DNA of 53,945 nucleotides from Spirochaetaceae bacterium. GTDB lineage: Bacteria; Spirochaetota; Spirochaetia; Treponematales; Rectinemataceae. The stretch lies in the NCBI GenBank assembly GCA_025355995.1, contig JANXYQ010000016.1:1-53945 (forward strand), given 5' to 3'. Under the pieces are notes generated by a model. It saw only the letters and a list, made by a program, of their open reading frames with translations, was not told the DNA's origin and did no database searches. Shown in pieces: positions 17,536 through 25,292 of this stretch (position 1 is its first letter; every line of letters starts with the position of its first letter). The position numbers were made by a program, and so were the translations under genes.

Positions 17536-18595
17536 CGATGATCCTATCGGCGACCCCATGGTCGAGCCGTTGGGGGATGGCGCGACGCGACTGCCATTCC
17601 GCGTCCACCAGGAGGAGCTTCGCTTCGTCGACGATGGCCTGCCTTCCGATGCCGGCCAGCCGATGCAAGCCGCTCTCGACGTAGCGCCGATGCTCGGTCC
17701 GATCGCGCAAGATGAGGGCGGGCACGCCGAGAATGGCAGCTTCCTCCTGCAGTCCGCCGGAATCGGTCAAGCAGAAGCGCGCATGCTTCAGGAGGGCCGT
17801 CATCTCGCGGTAGCCCACGGGCTCGCGTACGTCCATCCCGGGCGGGCTCGGATCGAGCCCCGCGAGCTTGATCATCTTTCGCGTGCGGGGGTGGAGCGGA
17901 ATCACGACCCGCAGGCGTTTCGCGATTTCGGAGATGGCGGCCCATATATCGGACAGGACCGCCGGGATATCGACCGACTCCTGCCGGTGAAAGGTGGCGA
18001 CGGCGTATCCGTAAGCGGTCAACCCCGCGGGCAGCTCCCCATCCACGAGCGTGGCCATGCGCCGGCAGCTCTCCACGACGGTATTGCCGGTCACGATGAC
18101 GCGCTCGGGGCGGATGCCCTCGGCAGCGAGGTTCGCCGCGTCTCCCTCGGTAGGCGCGAAGAGGAGGTCGGCCATGCGGTCGACGAGCACCCGGTTCAGC
18201 TCCTCGGCCTGAAGGTCGTCGAAGGACCTCGCCCCGGCCTCCACGTGGGCGAGCCGAACTCCGCTCCGCCGGTGCTTTGCCGCCGCGAGTGCGCCCCCGA
18301 GCGTCGTATTCGTGTCGCCGTGCACGACGACCCAGTCCGGAGGGGACTCCAAGATGATCTTCTCCACGCCGGCCGCGATCAAGCCGACCTGCCGCGCCGG
18401 ATCGACCGAGCCGACGCGCAGGAAATGATCGGGCGCGCGGAGCTCGAGCTCGCGGAAGAAGATGGCGTCCATTTCGGCCGAGTAGTGCTGGCCCGAGTGT
18501 ACGACGATATGCCGGCCGAGCCCGTCGAACCGAGGAAGGAGCGGCGACATCTTGATGATCTCGGGTCGCGTACCGAGGACCGTGATGATCGTCAT
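17519..18595 (-). CDS. wecB: Non-hydrolysing UDP-N-acetylglucosamine 2-epimerase family (WecB/WbpI-like)
   Basis: A GT-B-fold epimerase of 358 residues. It begins at the family signature MTIITVLGTRPEIIKMSPLL and continues with VHSGQHYSAEMDAIFF, VVVHGDTNTTLGGALAA, AHVEAGARSFD, EELNRVLVDRMADLLFAPT and LTDSGGLQEEAA, all standard WecB-family motifs. The enzymes interconvert UDP-GlcNAc and UDP-ManNAc. The WbpI/FnlC branches act on diacetylated glucuronic or 6-deoxy sugars. The neighbouring dehydrogenase, aminotransferase and acetyltransferase genes make the WbpI reaction (UDP-GlcNAc3NAcA to UDP-ManNAc3NAcA) the likeliest, but the sequence alone does not separate the subfamilies. The ATG overlaps the upstream stop (ATGA), so translation is coupled. 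Confidence 0.88.
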   Translation of the reverse strand: MTIITVLGTRPEIIKMSPLLPRFDGLGRHIVVHSGQHYSAEMDAIFFRELELRAPDHFLRVGSVDPARQVGLIAAGVEKIILESPPDWVVVHGDTNTTLGGALAAAKHRRSGVRLAHVEAGARSFDDLQAEELNRVLVDRMADLLFAPTEGDAANLAAEGIRPERVIVTGNTVVESCRRMATLVDGELPAGLTAYGYAVATFHRQESVDIPAVLSDIWAAISEIAKRLRVVIPLHPRTRKMIKLAGLDPSPPGMDVREPVGYREMTALLKHARFCLTDSGGLQEEAAILGVPALILRDRTEHRRYVESGLHRLAGIGRQAIVDEAKLLLVDAEWQSRRAIPQRLDHGVADRIIDAIGA

Positions 18596-19551
18596 GTGGA
18601 CGATGCCCAAGCGGAGGGGTTTCTCGGGGTGCCGGCTCGAGCCGCTACCTGGGAGCGGTTGCGGTAGATGGTCTCGAGCGTATAGGATCCGTCCTCCAGC
18701 GAGGCGAGATCGCCGCGCTCGCCCGTCCGGACGTAGCGGAAGAAAGCCTGAAGCTCTCCGAGGAGGGGCTCTCCCCTCGGGACATTGCACTTTCTTACCA
18801 GGAACGAGTTGTTCAATGCGTACTCGGAGTACTCGGTGAGCTCCTGGGTCATCAGGTCGGCCGTGTAGAAAGCCTTGTCGGTCGCCACCTCGATGGTGCG
18901 CTTCTTGAAGGGCGTCAGCCAGTTCGTCGTGATGCTGGCCACTACGTCGTTCGCCAGCAGCATGGTGACCACAGCGTTATCCTCTCGAGACCCGATCCTT
19001 TTCGTGGACTTGTACACGCGCGACTCTAGGAGCCCTACCCCGTTCGTCAAGCAGCGGACCAGGTCGATATCGTGGACCGATAGATCGACGAGGACGCCTA
19101 CGTCGTTGATTCGGGGAGGGAAGGGCCCGATCCTCGTGATGTTGATCGAGTAGATCTCCTTCCCCGCGAGCTCGGACATCAACGATCGTACCACGGGGTT
19201 AAAGCGCTCCACGTGCCCGACGGCGGTAAGGGTCTCATTCTCTGCCGCGAGCTGCATCAGCTTCTGTGCCTCCTCCGACGTCGAGGCTACCGGCTTCTCG
19301 ATGAGGACCGGAATTTTGCGCCGTATCACCTCGGAGCCGACGGCGAGGTGGGAGCTCGTGGGGACGCATACGATAGCCGCTTCGAGGACTTCTTCGTCGA
19401 GCATCTTCTCCAAGCTTTCGTAGCTGCGCTCAGGGAATTCCTCGGTAAGGCGAGGATCGCATACCGCGACGAGCTCTATACCGGGCATCGATTTCAGGAC
19501 CCGGTAATGGTTGCGGCCCATGACTCCCAGGCCGATCAAGCCTACCTTCAT
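18592..19551 (-). CDS. Gfo/Idh/MocA-family UDP-sugar 3-dehydrogenase (WbpB-like)
   Basis: NAD-dependent oxidoreductase of 319 residues. The N-terminal Rossmann fold has VGLIGLGVMGRNHYRVL; the active-site lysine lies in VLIEKPVA; and HVERFNPVV plus DLSVHDIDLVRCL give the catalytic region. This composition fits WbpB/WlbA-type enzymes, which oxidise C3 of UDP-GlcNAc uronic acid so that a PLP enzyme can aminate it. Both its start and its stop overlap neighbours as ATGA: the aminotransferase gene upstream and the epimerase gene downstream. That placement strongly supports the diacetamido-uronic acid pathway. AAGG lies upstream of the ATG. The substrate is inferred from context. Confidence 0.85.
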   Translation of the reverse strand: MKVGLIGLGVMGRNHYRVLKSMPGIELVAVCDPRLTEEFPERSYESLEKMLDEEVLEAAIVCVPTSSHLAVGSEVIRRKIPVLIEKPVASTSEEAQKLMQLAAENETLTAVGHVERFNPVVRSLMSELAGKEIYSINITRIGPFPPRINDVGVLVDLSVHDIDLVRCLTNGVGLLESRVYKSTKRIGSREDNAVVTMLLANDVVASITTNWLTPFKKRTIEVATDKAFYTADLMTQELTEYSEYALNNSFLVRKCNVPRGEPLLGELQAFFRYVRTGERGDLASLEDGSYTLETIYRNRSQVAARAGTPRNPSAWASST

Positions 19552-20681
19552 GAATCTGCCGCCTTGAAGCTCAATAGGCCCGTGACGACCCGATCCTGAT
19601 CGGACTCGCTCAGGAACGGGCCGAAGGGCAGGCTGAGGACCTCCGCCGCCGCGGCCTCGCAGTTCGGACAGAGCTCGATGGCGCGCGTCGACCAATCTTG
19701 ACCGAAATGCGCGTAAGCCTCTTGGCGGAAAATGGGCTTCGGGTAGTGGACGGCGGTCGGCACGCCGAGCGCGGACAGGTGCTCCCTCAGGGCCGCGCGT
19801 CGCGAAGCGCGGACCGTATACTGCGCGTATACCGAGACGCAATCGTCGCAGATGACGGGCAGGGCGAGCCCGGCCGTATCCATCAGAGCCTCTCGATAGC
19901 GCGCGGCCACTTTCTGGCGGATGGCTAGCTCCTCGTCGAAGTGGGCGAGCTTCACTCTCAGCACCGCCGCCTGGAGCGAGTGCAAGCGGCCGTTTATCCC
20001 CACGGTGACATGATCGTAGCCCGCCTTCTGGCCCTGGTTCATGATCTGCCGCATCCGCTCGGCTATGGCGTCATCGTTCGTAAAGATGGCGCCCCCCTCC
20101 CCGAAGGATCCGAGCGGCTTGGCGGGGTAGAAGCTCGTGCAACCGACCGCGGCGAGGCCGCAGCTTCGCCGCCCGCGATAGAGCGAGCCGAAGCTCTGGG
20201 CCGCGTCCTCTACGACCATAAGCCCGCGCCTCGCCGCGATCGCCGCGATCGCATCCATGTCGGCGGGCTGGCCGTAAAGGCCGACCGGCATTATTGCCTT
20301 CGTGCGGCCGGTAATGAGCGCCTCGATTCGCCTCGGATCGATGTTGCAGGTGCCCGGCTGTATGTCCGCGAACACGGGCCTCGCGCCGACTAGGGAGATC
20401 GCGGCGGCGGTGGCGAAGAACGAGAAGCCGGTGGTTATCACCTCGTCCTCGGCGCCGATCCCGATGGCGCGGAGCGAAATGTACAGGGCGTCGGTGCCGC
20501 TCGCGCAGCTGACGCAGTGCTTAACCCCGACGTAGGCGGCGAGCTCAGCCTCCAGTGCGGCGACCTCGGGCCCTTGTACGAAGCCTCCGCTCTGCACGAC
20601 TCGGCCCATCGCCTCGTCTAGCTCCATTCGATACGCCGCGTATTGAGCCTTGAGATCTATGAACGGCACCTGTTGCAACAT
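19548..20681 (-). CDS. DegT/DnrJ/EryC1/StrS-family PLP aminotransferase (WbpE-like)
   Basis: Sugar aminotransferase of 377 residues, cytoplasmic, normally a dimer. It opens with VPFIDLKAQYAAYRMELD, then VSCASGTDALYISLRAIGIG (cofactor phosphate site), DEVITTGFSFFATA, VVEDAAQSFGS (Asp that contacts the pyridine nitrogen) and SFYPAKPLGSFGEGGAIFT, which holds the Schiff-base lysine. ALGVPTAVHYPKPIF is a typical C-terminal motif. WbpE-type enzymes transfer an amino group from glutamate to a 3-keto UDP-sugar. The gene follows the acetyltransferase gene by six bases and overlaps the dehydrogenase gene. Its AGGAG ribosome-binding site overlaps the preceding stop codon. Confidence 0.9.
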   Translation of the reverse strand: MLQQVPFIDLKAQYAAYRMELDEAMGRVVQSGGFVQGPEVAALEAELAAYVGVKHCVSCASGTDALYISLRAIGIGAEDEVITTGFSFFATAAAISLVGARPVFADIQPGTCNIDPRRIEALITGRTKAIMPVGLYGQPADMDAIAAIAARRGLMVVEDAAQSFGSLYRGRRSCGLAAVGCTSFYPAKPLGSFGEGGAIFTNDDAIAERMRQIMNQGQKAGYDHVTVGINGRLHSLQAAVLRVKLAHFDEELAIRQKVAARYREALMDTAGLALPVICDDCVSVYAQYTVRASRRAALREHLSALGVPTAVHYPKPIFRQEAYAHFGQDWSTRAIELCPNCEAAAAEVLSLPFGPFLSESDQDRVVTGLLSFKAADS

Positions 20682-20687
20682 GAGCTC

Positions 20688-21254
20688 CTATCCTGAGATC
20701 GCCGTGGGATTGCCGCATATCGGGCAGGTAATCGTGCCTCGGCCGTCAGGGAGGCGGGAGCCGCAATCGCAGACCCAGCCGACCTTGCGGGCCGGATTGC
20801 CCATTACGAGGCAGTTCGCCGGGACGCTTTTAGTTACGACGCTTCCGGCCGCGACCAGGCAGAATCTGCCCAACCGTATACCGGGTAGGATAACCGAGTT
20901 GGCGCCCACCGAGGCTCCCGTTTCCACGACCGTCTCGCTCACGACCCAATCATCGCTGCCCTTCAGCGAGCCGTCCGGGTTGATCGCGCGGGGGAGGCGA
21001 TCGTTCGTGAAGCAGACGTGAGGCCCTAGGAAGACGCCATCGGCCACGGTGACGCCATGGAAGATGGAAACGTTATTCTGGATTTTGCATCGCGCCCCGA
21101 TGGTTACGCCGCTGTCGACATAGCAGTTCTTGCCGATGATCGTCTCGGCCCCGACCTTCGCGCCCTCCCGTACCTGCGCCTGGTTCCAGACGCTGACACC
21201 GGGGCCGAGATCGGCCGCGGGCGAAACCTCCGCCGTGGAGTGAATCCTAGCCAT
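20688..21254 (-). CDS. Hexapeptide-repeat N-acetyltransferase (WbpD-like)
   Basis: A left-handed beta-helix acyltransferase of 188 residues. It has many imperfect hexapeptides (VSVWNQAQVREGAKVG, IGKNCYVDSGVTIGARC, VSIFHGVTVADGVFLG, GASVGANSVILPGIRLG) and the active-site-type segment HVCFTNDRLPRA. This is the usual pattern of WbpD-type UDP-2-acetamido-3-amino-glucuronate N-acetyltransferases. The C terminus is extended by a Cys pair pattern (CDCGSRLPDG then CPICGN) that looks like a small zinc ribbon, which occurs in some members. It overlaps the preceding FAD enzyme gene by 8 bases. It would complete the diacetamido sugar before the 2-epimerase acts. Confidence 0.88.
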   Translation of the reverse strand: MARIHSTAEVSPAADLGPGVSVWNQAQVREGAKVGAETIIGKNCYVDSGVTIGARCKIQNNVSIFHGVTVADGVFLGPHVCFTNDRLPRAINPDGSLKGSDDWVVSETVVETGASVGANSVILPGIRLGRFCLVAAGSVVTKSVPANCLVMGNPARKVGWVCDCGSRLPDGRGTITCPICGNPTAISG

Positions 21255-22590
21255 GGACTGCCCCTTTATGGTCCGTCATGACCTCCACCGCGGATTCGGC
21301 CAGGGCGATCGCGGCGTTGTTGTTGAGCGTGGAGTTATAGAGCATAGTCGAATTGGCCAGGTAGATTCCATGAATAGGTGTTTGGATCCCGCGGGCTTGG
21401 TCGAGGTAGCTCACTTCCTGAAGGGGCTGGACGTGGAGCTCGCGGAAAAGCCTCGTATGTAAAACAGCCTCGGCAGGAAGCTCGGGATGCACTTTCCGGA
21501 GCCCTGCGAGAAGCGCCTCGGTGACCGCCTGGTCAGGCTCAAAAAGAAGCGGGTCGTCCGCGCTTACGTACTTGGGAAGGTAGACCAGGTGTCGTCCGTC
21601 GAAGTCGGCGGTGTCGGCGATATTGGTCGTCTCGATGATACCCGTGAAGGGCAAACTGGCATCGAGCAGATTAGTCACGTAATAGGGCGAGAGCCTTCGG
21701 TCCAGCACGACGAAGAGGCAGAGAACGCCGAGATAATGCGCATCGGCGAGAGCCCTCCAATAGGGGCCATCCGAAACAGAACGCCCCGTAATGCGCAGGA
21801 CCGCGGGCGCCGGAACGGTCAACAGGACTTTGTCATAGGATTCGCTGCCATACCCGGAACGCAGCTTGACGCGGCCTTCTCCGCCTTCGCTCGGCTCTAC
21901 CGCGTCGACCGGCGCCCCGATGCGGACTCGCACGCCCAAGCTTTCTAGCCGGCCTGCGATGGCGGCGAGGATGGTCGCGTAGCCGCCGCGAACGTGTCCC
22001 ATCTGTTCAGTCTTGGACTCGCCGCTTCGCGCTCCGTGGAGGCGCGTGATGGTCGCCCATATGAAGGCGGCCGAGGTTTGGTGCCGGGCTTCGCCGAGCT
22101 TGCTGCGCAACAGAGGATCCCATATCCGCTCGTAGACGCGGCGGCCGAAGACGCGCATGAGCCATTCGCGGACGTAAAGCCGATCGAGCTTGTCCGCGTC
22201 CTTGATTCCGATGCAGAGGAGTATGCCCAGGCCCAATCGGAATTTTTGCCACAGCGAGAGGAAGGGAAAAGTCAGGAAGTCGCCGATGGACGACATCGAG
22301 GCTAGCCTGCCGTCGCCGAAGAACCCGCTCTTCGTCTGCCGCCAGAAGATCCGGTCGGCGAGGCCGAGTTCGCGGAGGAGCCGCAGCAGGCGCTCGTCCG
22401 TAGAGAGGACGACATGGTAGAACCTGTCCCAGGTCAGGCCGTCCCAGCTGTAAGCATCTGAGAGCCCGCCGAGATGGTCGCGCGCCTCGTAGAGGTCGAC
22501 CGAGTGCCCTGCCTCGGCGAGGCGGATCGCCGCCGTGATGCCCGTCATGCCGCCGCCGACGATCGCGACCGATGCTTGTTTGGTAGGCAA
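21247..22590 (-). CDS. FAD/NAD(P)-dependent oxidoreductase, amine-oxidase-like fold
   Basis: Flavoprotein of 447 residues. The dinucleotide-binding start is VAIVGGGMTGITAAIRLAEA followed by VDLYEARDHLGGLSD, typical of the protoporphyrinogen-oxidase/amine-oxidase/UDP-galactopyranose-mutase group. YERIWDPLLRSKLGE and the C-terminal GIYLANSTMLYNSTLNNNAA fit the poorly characterised branch found in polysaccharide clusters. The start is a TTG at 22590: AAGGAG is 7 bases upstream, and no ATG lies near the Rossmann motif. It sits between the deacetylase/glycosyltransferase fusion (4 bases upstream) and the acetyltransferase (8-base overlap), so a sugar-modifying role is likely, but the substrate is unknown. 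Confidence 0.8.
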   Translation of the reverse strand: MPTKQASVAIVGGGMTGITAAIRLAEAGHSVDLYEARDHLGGLSDAYSWDGLTWDRFYHVVLSTDERLLRLLRELGLADRIFWRQTKSGFFGDGRLASMSSIGDFLTFPFLSLWQKFRLGLGILLCIGIKDADKLDRLYVREWLMRVFGRRVYERIWDPLLRSKLGEARHQTSAAFIWATITRLHGARSGESKTEQMGHVRGGYATILAAIAGRLESLGVRVRIGAPVDAVEPSEGGEGRVKLRSGYGSESYDKVLLTVPAPAVLRITGRSVSDGPYWRALADAHYLGVLCLFVVLDRRLSPYYVTNLLDASLPFTGIIETTNIADTADFDGRHLVYLPKYVSADDPLLFEPDQAVTEALLAGLRKVHPELPAEAVLHTRLFRELHVQPLQEVSYLDQARGIQTPIHGIYLANSTMLYNSTLNNNAAIALAESAVEVMTDHKGAVHG

Positions 22591-22594
22591 AAAG

Positions 22595-24250
22595 CTACTC
22601 CTTCCCCAGCGCGCCCTCGCGCATGGCGCGGGCCTGGGCCCGGTATCGGCCCATGCGCGAGAGCAAACGTAGATGATCCTTTATCGTCTTGAGGGTCTTC
22701 ATCTTTGAATACCCGAAAATCCGGCTCTGCAGGGTGGTCGGGTATTCCTTGATGCCTTCTCCACCCATATCCAGGAGGGTGAGCAGCTCTACGATCCCGC
22801 GGAAGTCGCCGAATTGGGGCTTGAATCGCTGCATGGCGCTGCGCCGATACACCCTGAAGCAGGAGGTATAGGTAGCCAGCTTATGCCGGAGAAAGAGACG
22901 ATAGATGCCGGATAGGCCTCGAGAGAGGAAAAGGCGCCAACCGGGAACCCCGAGCACCGCGCCGTCCGGGTGGTAAGGCGAGGCGGTTACCAGCGCGGTC
23001 CGCTCATCTAGCATAGGGATCATTTTCAGCAACTCGAGGGGATCGTAGGAACAATCGGCGTCCATCGAGCACACTACTTCCGTCGCGGCTGCCTCGATCC
23101 CCGCGCAGATGGCGCCGGAAACGCCGCGGTTTTGCTCAAGGGGAAGTATGTTGTATCGGTCGGTATCGGTGAAGGTCTGGCGGAGCAGCCGCACTGTATC
23201 GTCCTTGCTCTTGTCGTCTACGAGAATGAAGCGCAGGGCGTAGTCATGGCCGGCGCTCGCGATCATCTCCTCCAAGGCGCGGCTAAGGTAGCCGATCGAG
23301 GCCTCCTCGTTGTAGCAGGGAATGACGATGGTCACGGGCAGTTCGCGTCCGTCGGGAGAGCTAGACGAAAAGCGCGGTATCGAGGGCTCGGGAGTCGGCT
23401 TCCCGCTAGCCGCAGGGCGGGGCGCGAGACCGAGGTACTCCCTTGCAGTCCCGAATTGCGCTTCCTCGAAATACCGCGGCAGGGTCTGACGGAGCTTTCC
23501 GAGGTTCCTGTATTGCCGCAGGCTGGTCAGCCCGTCGAAGGCGCTCACGGCGGGGATGTCGCTGTCGAGCTCCCAGGGGTGGAAATAAAGCATGAACGGC
23601 GCCTCGTCCCGCTTGATCCATTCCTTGAAGGCGCGGAAGGTGAAGCTGCTCGGCAGCTGCCTGATGAAATTCCCGCCGCCGATCGGCACGCGGTAACCGA
23701 GGATCGAGCAGCTTGTATGCGGCAGCTCGTTGATGGGCCCGCTCCGCGATTCTCGGACGAAGGGAAGGCGCGGGGCGATCTCTCGCGTTCCCGGGAACCC
23801 GATGGGCATGAGGCTGGAATCGTAGCGGAAACCCTCCTCCGCGACCAGGTCAATGAGCCAGAGCTCGCGGTCGGTGAAGGAACGCCTGATCGATCGGTAG
23901 CCATCGAGCTGCTTCCCCGTGACGTACTCGAGCGCCTCCTTTCCGATCCGCATATCCTCGCGGAAATCCGCCTGGGTGACCGCTTTTCGGTCGGCGCCCC
24001 AGAACCCCGCGCAGGCGATCTCGTGGCCCAGCTTCTCGAGGGAGGTGATCATATCGGGGAACATCTCGGCGATCCAGCCGAGGGTGAAGAAAGTAGCCTT
24101 GATCCCATAGCGATCGAAGAGCGAGATGGTCACGTCGAGGTTGCGCCTGAGGCGGCTCTCGAATCGAGTCCAGTGGCGCTTGGTTATCACCGTCTCGAAA
24201 ACCTTATGCTGATAATAATCCTGGAGCTGGACCGTGACGATGTTTTTCAT
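22595..24250 (-). CDS. Fusion of a degenerate polysaccharide deacetylase-like domain and a family 2 glycosyltransferase
   Basis: A 551-residue two-domain protein. Residues 1-280 follow the DUF3473/exosortase-associated polysaccharide deacetylase fold (ATFFTLGWIAEMFPDMI, FRYDSSLMPIGFPG and FMLYFHPWELD), but catalytic motifs are altered. The expected D-V-E-D near residue 8 is QLQD (8-11); the H-x3-H zinc pair is lost at 81-85 (CAGFWG after HEIA); and GYRAPS is GYRSIRR (117-123). After a linker, residues ~310-551 form a GT2 domain (VTIVIPCYNEEASIGYL, ILVDDKSKDDT, SMDADCSYDP), like dolichol-phosphate-mannose synthases. The ATG overlaps the upstream stop as TAATG. I infer a glycosyltransferase whose N-terminal domain binds rather than hydrolyses glycan. 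Confidence 0.88.
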   Translation of the reverse strand: MKNIVTVQLQDYYQHKVFETVITKRHWTRFESRLRRNLDVTISLFDRYGIKATFFTLGWIAEMFPDMITSLEKLGHEIACAGFWGADRKAVTQADFREDMRIGKEALEYVTGKQLDGYRSIRRSFTDRELWLIDLVAEEGFRYDSSLMPIGFPGTREIAPRLPFVRESRSGPINELPHTSCSILGYRVPIGGGNFIRQLPSSFTFRAFKEWIKRDEAPFMLYFHPWELDSDIPAVSAFDGLTSLRQYRNLGKLRQTLPRYFEEAQFGTAREYLGLAPRPAASGKPTPEPSIPRFSSSSPDGRELPVTIVIPCYNEEASIGYLSRALEEMIASAGHDYALRFILVDDKSKDDTVRLLRQTFTDTDRYNILPLEQNRGVSGAICAGIEAAATEVVCSMDADCSYDPLELLKMIPMLDERTALVTASPYHPDGAVLGVPGWRLFLSRGLSGIYRLFLRHKLATYTSCFRVYRRSAMQRFKPQFGDFRGIVELLTLLDMGGEGIKEYPTTLQSRIFGYSKMKTLKTIKDHLRLLSRMGRYRAQARAMREGALGKE

Positions 24251-25215
24251 TAAAATTTTACCGCTGAAACTAGCCGGCTCGAGGCGGAAGCCGAGACCAG
24301 CTCGGCGTATCGGCTCATGTTCACCACTTCGAAATGCCGCCTGAGGGTTTTCATCACTTTGACGAACTGCCTGCGTTTCGTCGAGCCATCGATATCCATC
24401 CCCGGGAAGAATTTTAGCTCGGGGACCTGATCGCCCCCCAGGACATCGAGGGGGTGCAATAGAAAGCTCAGCGTCGTACCCGTGCTCTTGCACATCATGA
24501 CCGCGACGTGGAGATAGCGCTCCATGAGGACCTCGGAAAAACGGCTAAGGTAGAGCAGGTAGCTCAGGTGAAAGGGAGTCCGAAAGACCGGTATCGTGGT
24601 GACCGGCAATTCCAGCAAGGTTCGCGAATCGGGAAGGATCCACGTATAGGGTCGCACCGGCCTCAAGCCGTCCGCGATGGTGCCGAAAAGCTTTTTGCGC
24701 TGTTCGCGCTGGTCCTTGTCGAGCTTGGAAGTCCAAAAATAATACATGCGCGCGATGGGGCCGATGAAGGTCGGCAGCGTGGAGGCATCGTAGCGATATC
24801 CTAATTCCAGCAGCACCTCTAGGAGGTCCGGGCTCCAGCTGAAGCCGGGACCCCGGAACCCGATCGGCGCCGCGCCGGAAACCTCTTCGATAGCGCCGTG
24901 AGTAGCGCGTAGCTCCTCCCGTATTTGGTCTTTGGGAAGCAGGTGAAGCCAGGGTTCGTGCTTTAAACTATGGTTGCCGGGCTCATGGCCTCGCTTCGTT
25001 ATCATTTTTACGAAATCCTGGTTTTCCGCGCGCTGGACGTCGAGGCCGACCAGGAAGAAGGTCGTGGATAGGCCAAGCTCATCCAGTAGGTCGAGCAGGT
25101 GTGGAATCAGCGCGGGGAAATAACTAGGATAGGATTCCCATCCGGCGTCTCCGTGGGTCTTCATGTAGGACCACTGATTGTCCATGTCGATCGATAGCGC
25201 CGCGATATTTTTCAT
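24250..25215 (-). CDS. Polysaccharide deacetylase (NodB-like), catalytically intact
   Basis: Carbohydrate esterase 4-like protein of 321 residues. Motif 1 is LSIDMDNQW (acidic metal/base pair), motif 2 is GHEPGNHSLKHEPW with the zinc-binding H-x3-H, and motif 3 is GFRGPGFSWS. SFLLHPLD near the end supplies the late His. It would remove an N-acetyl group from a hexosamine in the glycan or in a lipid-linked intermediate. There is no signal peptide, so cytoplasmic action on a precursor is implied. It is followed immediately by the degenerate deacetylase-GT2 fusion and preceded by the acyl-ligase gene, a 77-base gap without a clear promoter. The pairing of one active and one degenerate deacetylase is notable. 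Confidence 0.85.
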   Translation of the reverse strand: MKNIAALSIDMDNQWSYMKTHGDAGWESYPSYFPALIPHLLDLLDELGLSTTFFLVGLDVQRAENQDFVKMITKRGHEPGNHSLKHEPWLHLLPKDQIREELRATHGAIEEVSGAAPIGFRGPGFSWSPDLLEVLLELGYRYDASTLPTFIGPIARMYYFWTSKLDKDQREQRKKLFGTIADGLRPVRPYTWILPDSRTLLELPVTTIPVFRTPFHLSYLLYLSRFSEVLMERYLHVAVMMCKSTGTTLSFLLHPLDVLGGDQVPELKFFPGMDIDGSTKRRQFVKVMKTLRRHFEVVNMSRYAELVSASASSRLVSAVKF

Positions 25216-25292
25216 TATTAACTCACTCGCCGAAAATATAACTCATAATATCATGATCACTTATTTCGCGCTAGTATTCATCGAGGGGTCGG

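Noticed and set aside
17300-18667. Long forward open frame antisense to the epimerase gene
   Set aside because: It mirrors wecB and its neighbours in GC-rich DNA, with low-complexity Arg/Gly/Asp-rich content, no family motifs and no ribosome-binding site, while the reverse strand has clear WecB motifs.
18596-18790. N-terminal extension of the epimerase
   Set aside because: The added residues are shadow of the dehydrogenase gene. The family starts at MTIITVLGTRPE, and the ATGA overlap supports 18595.
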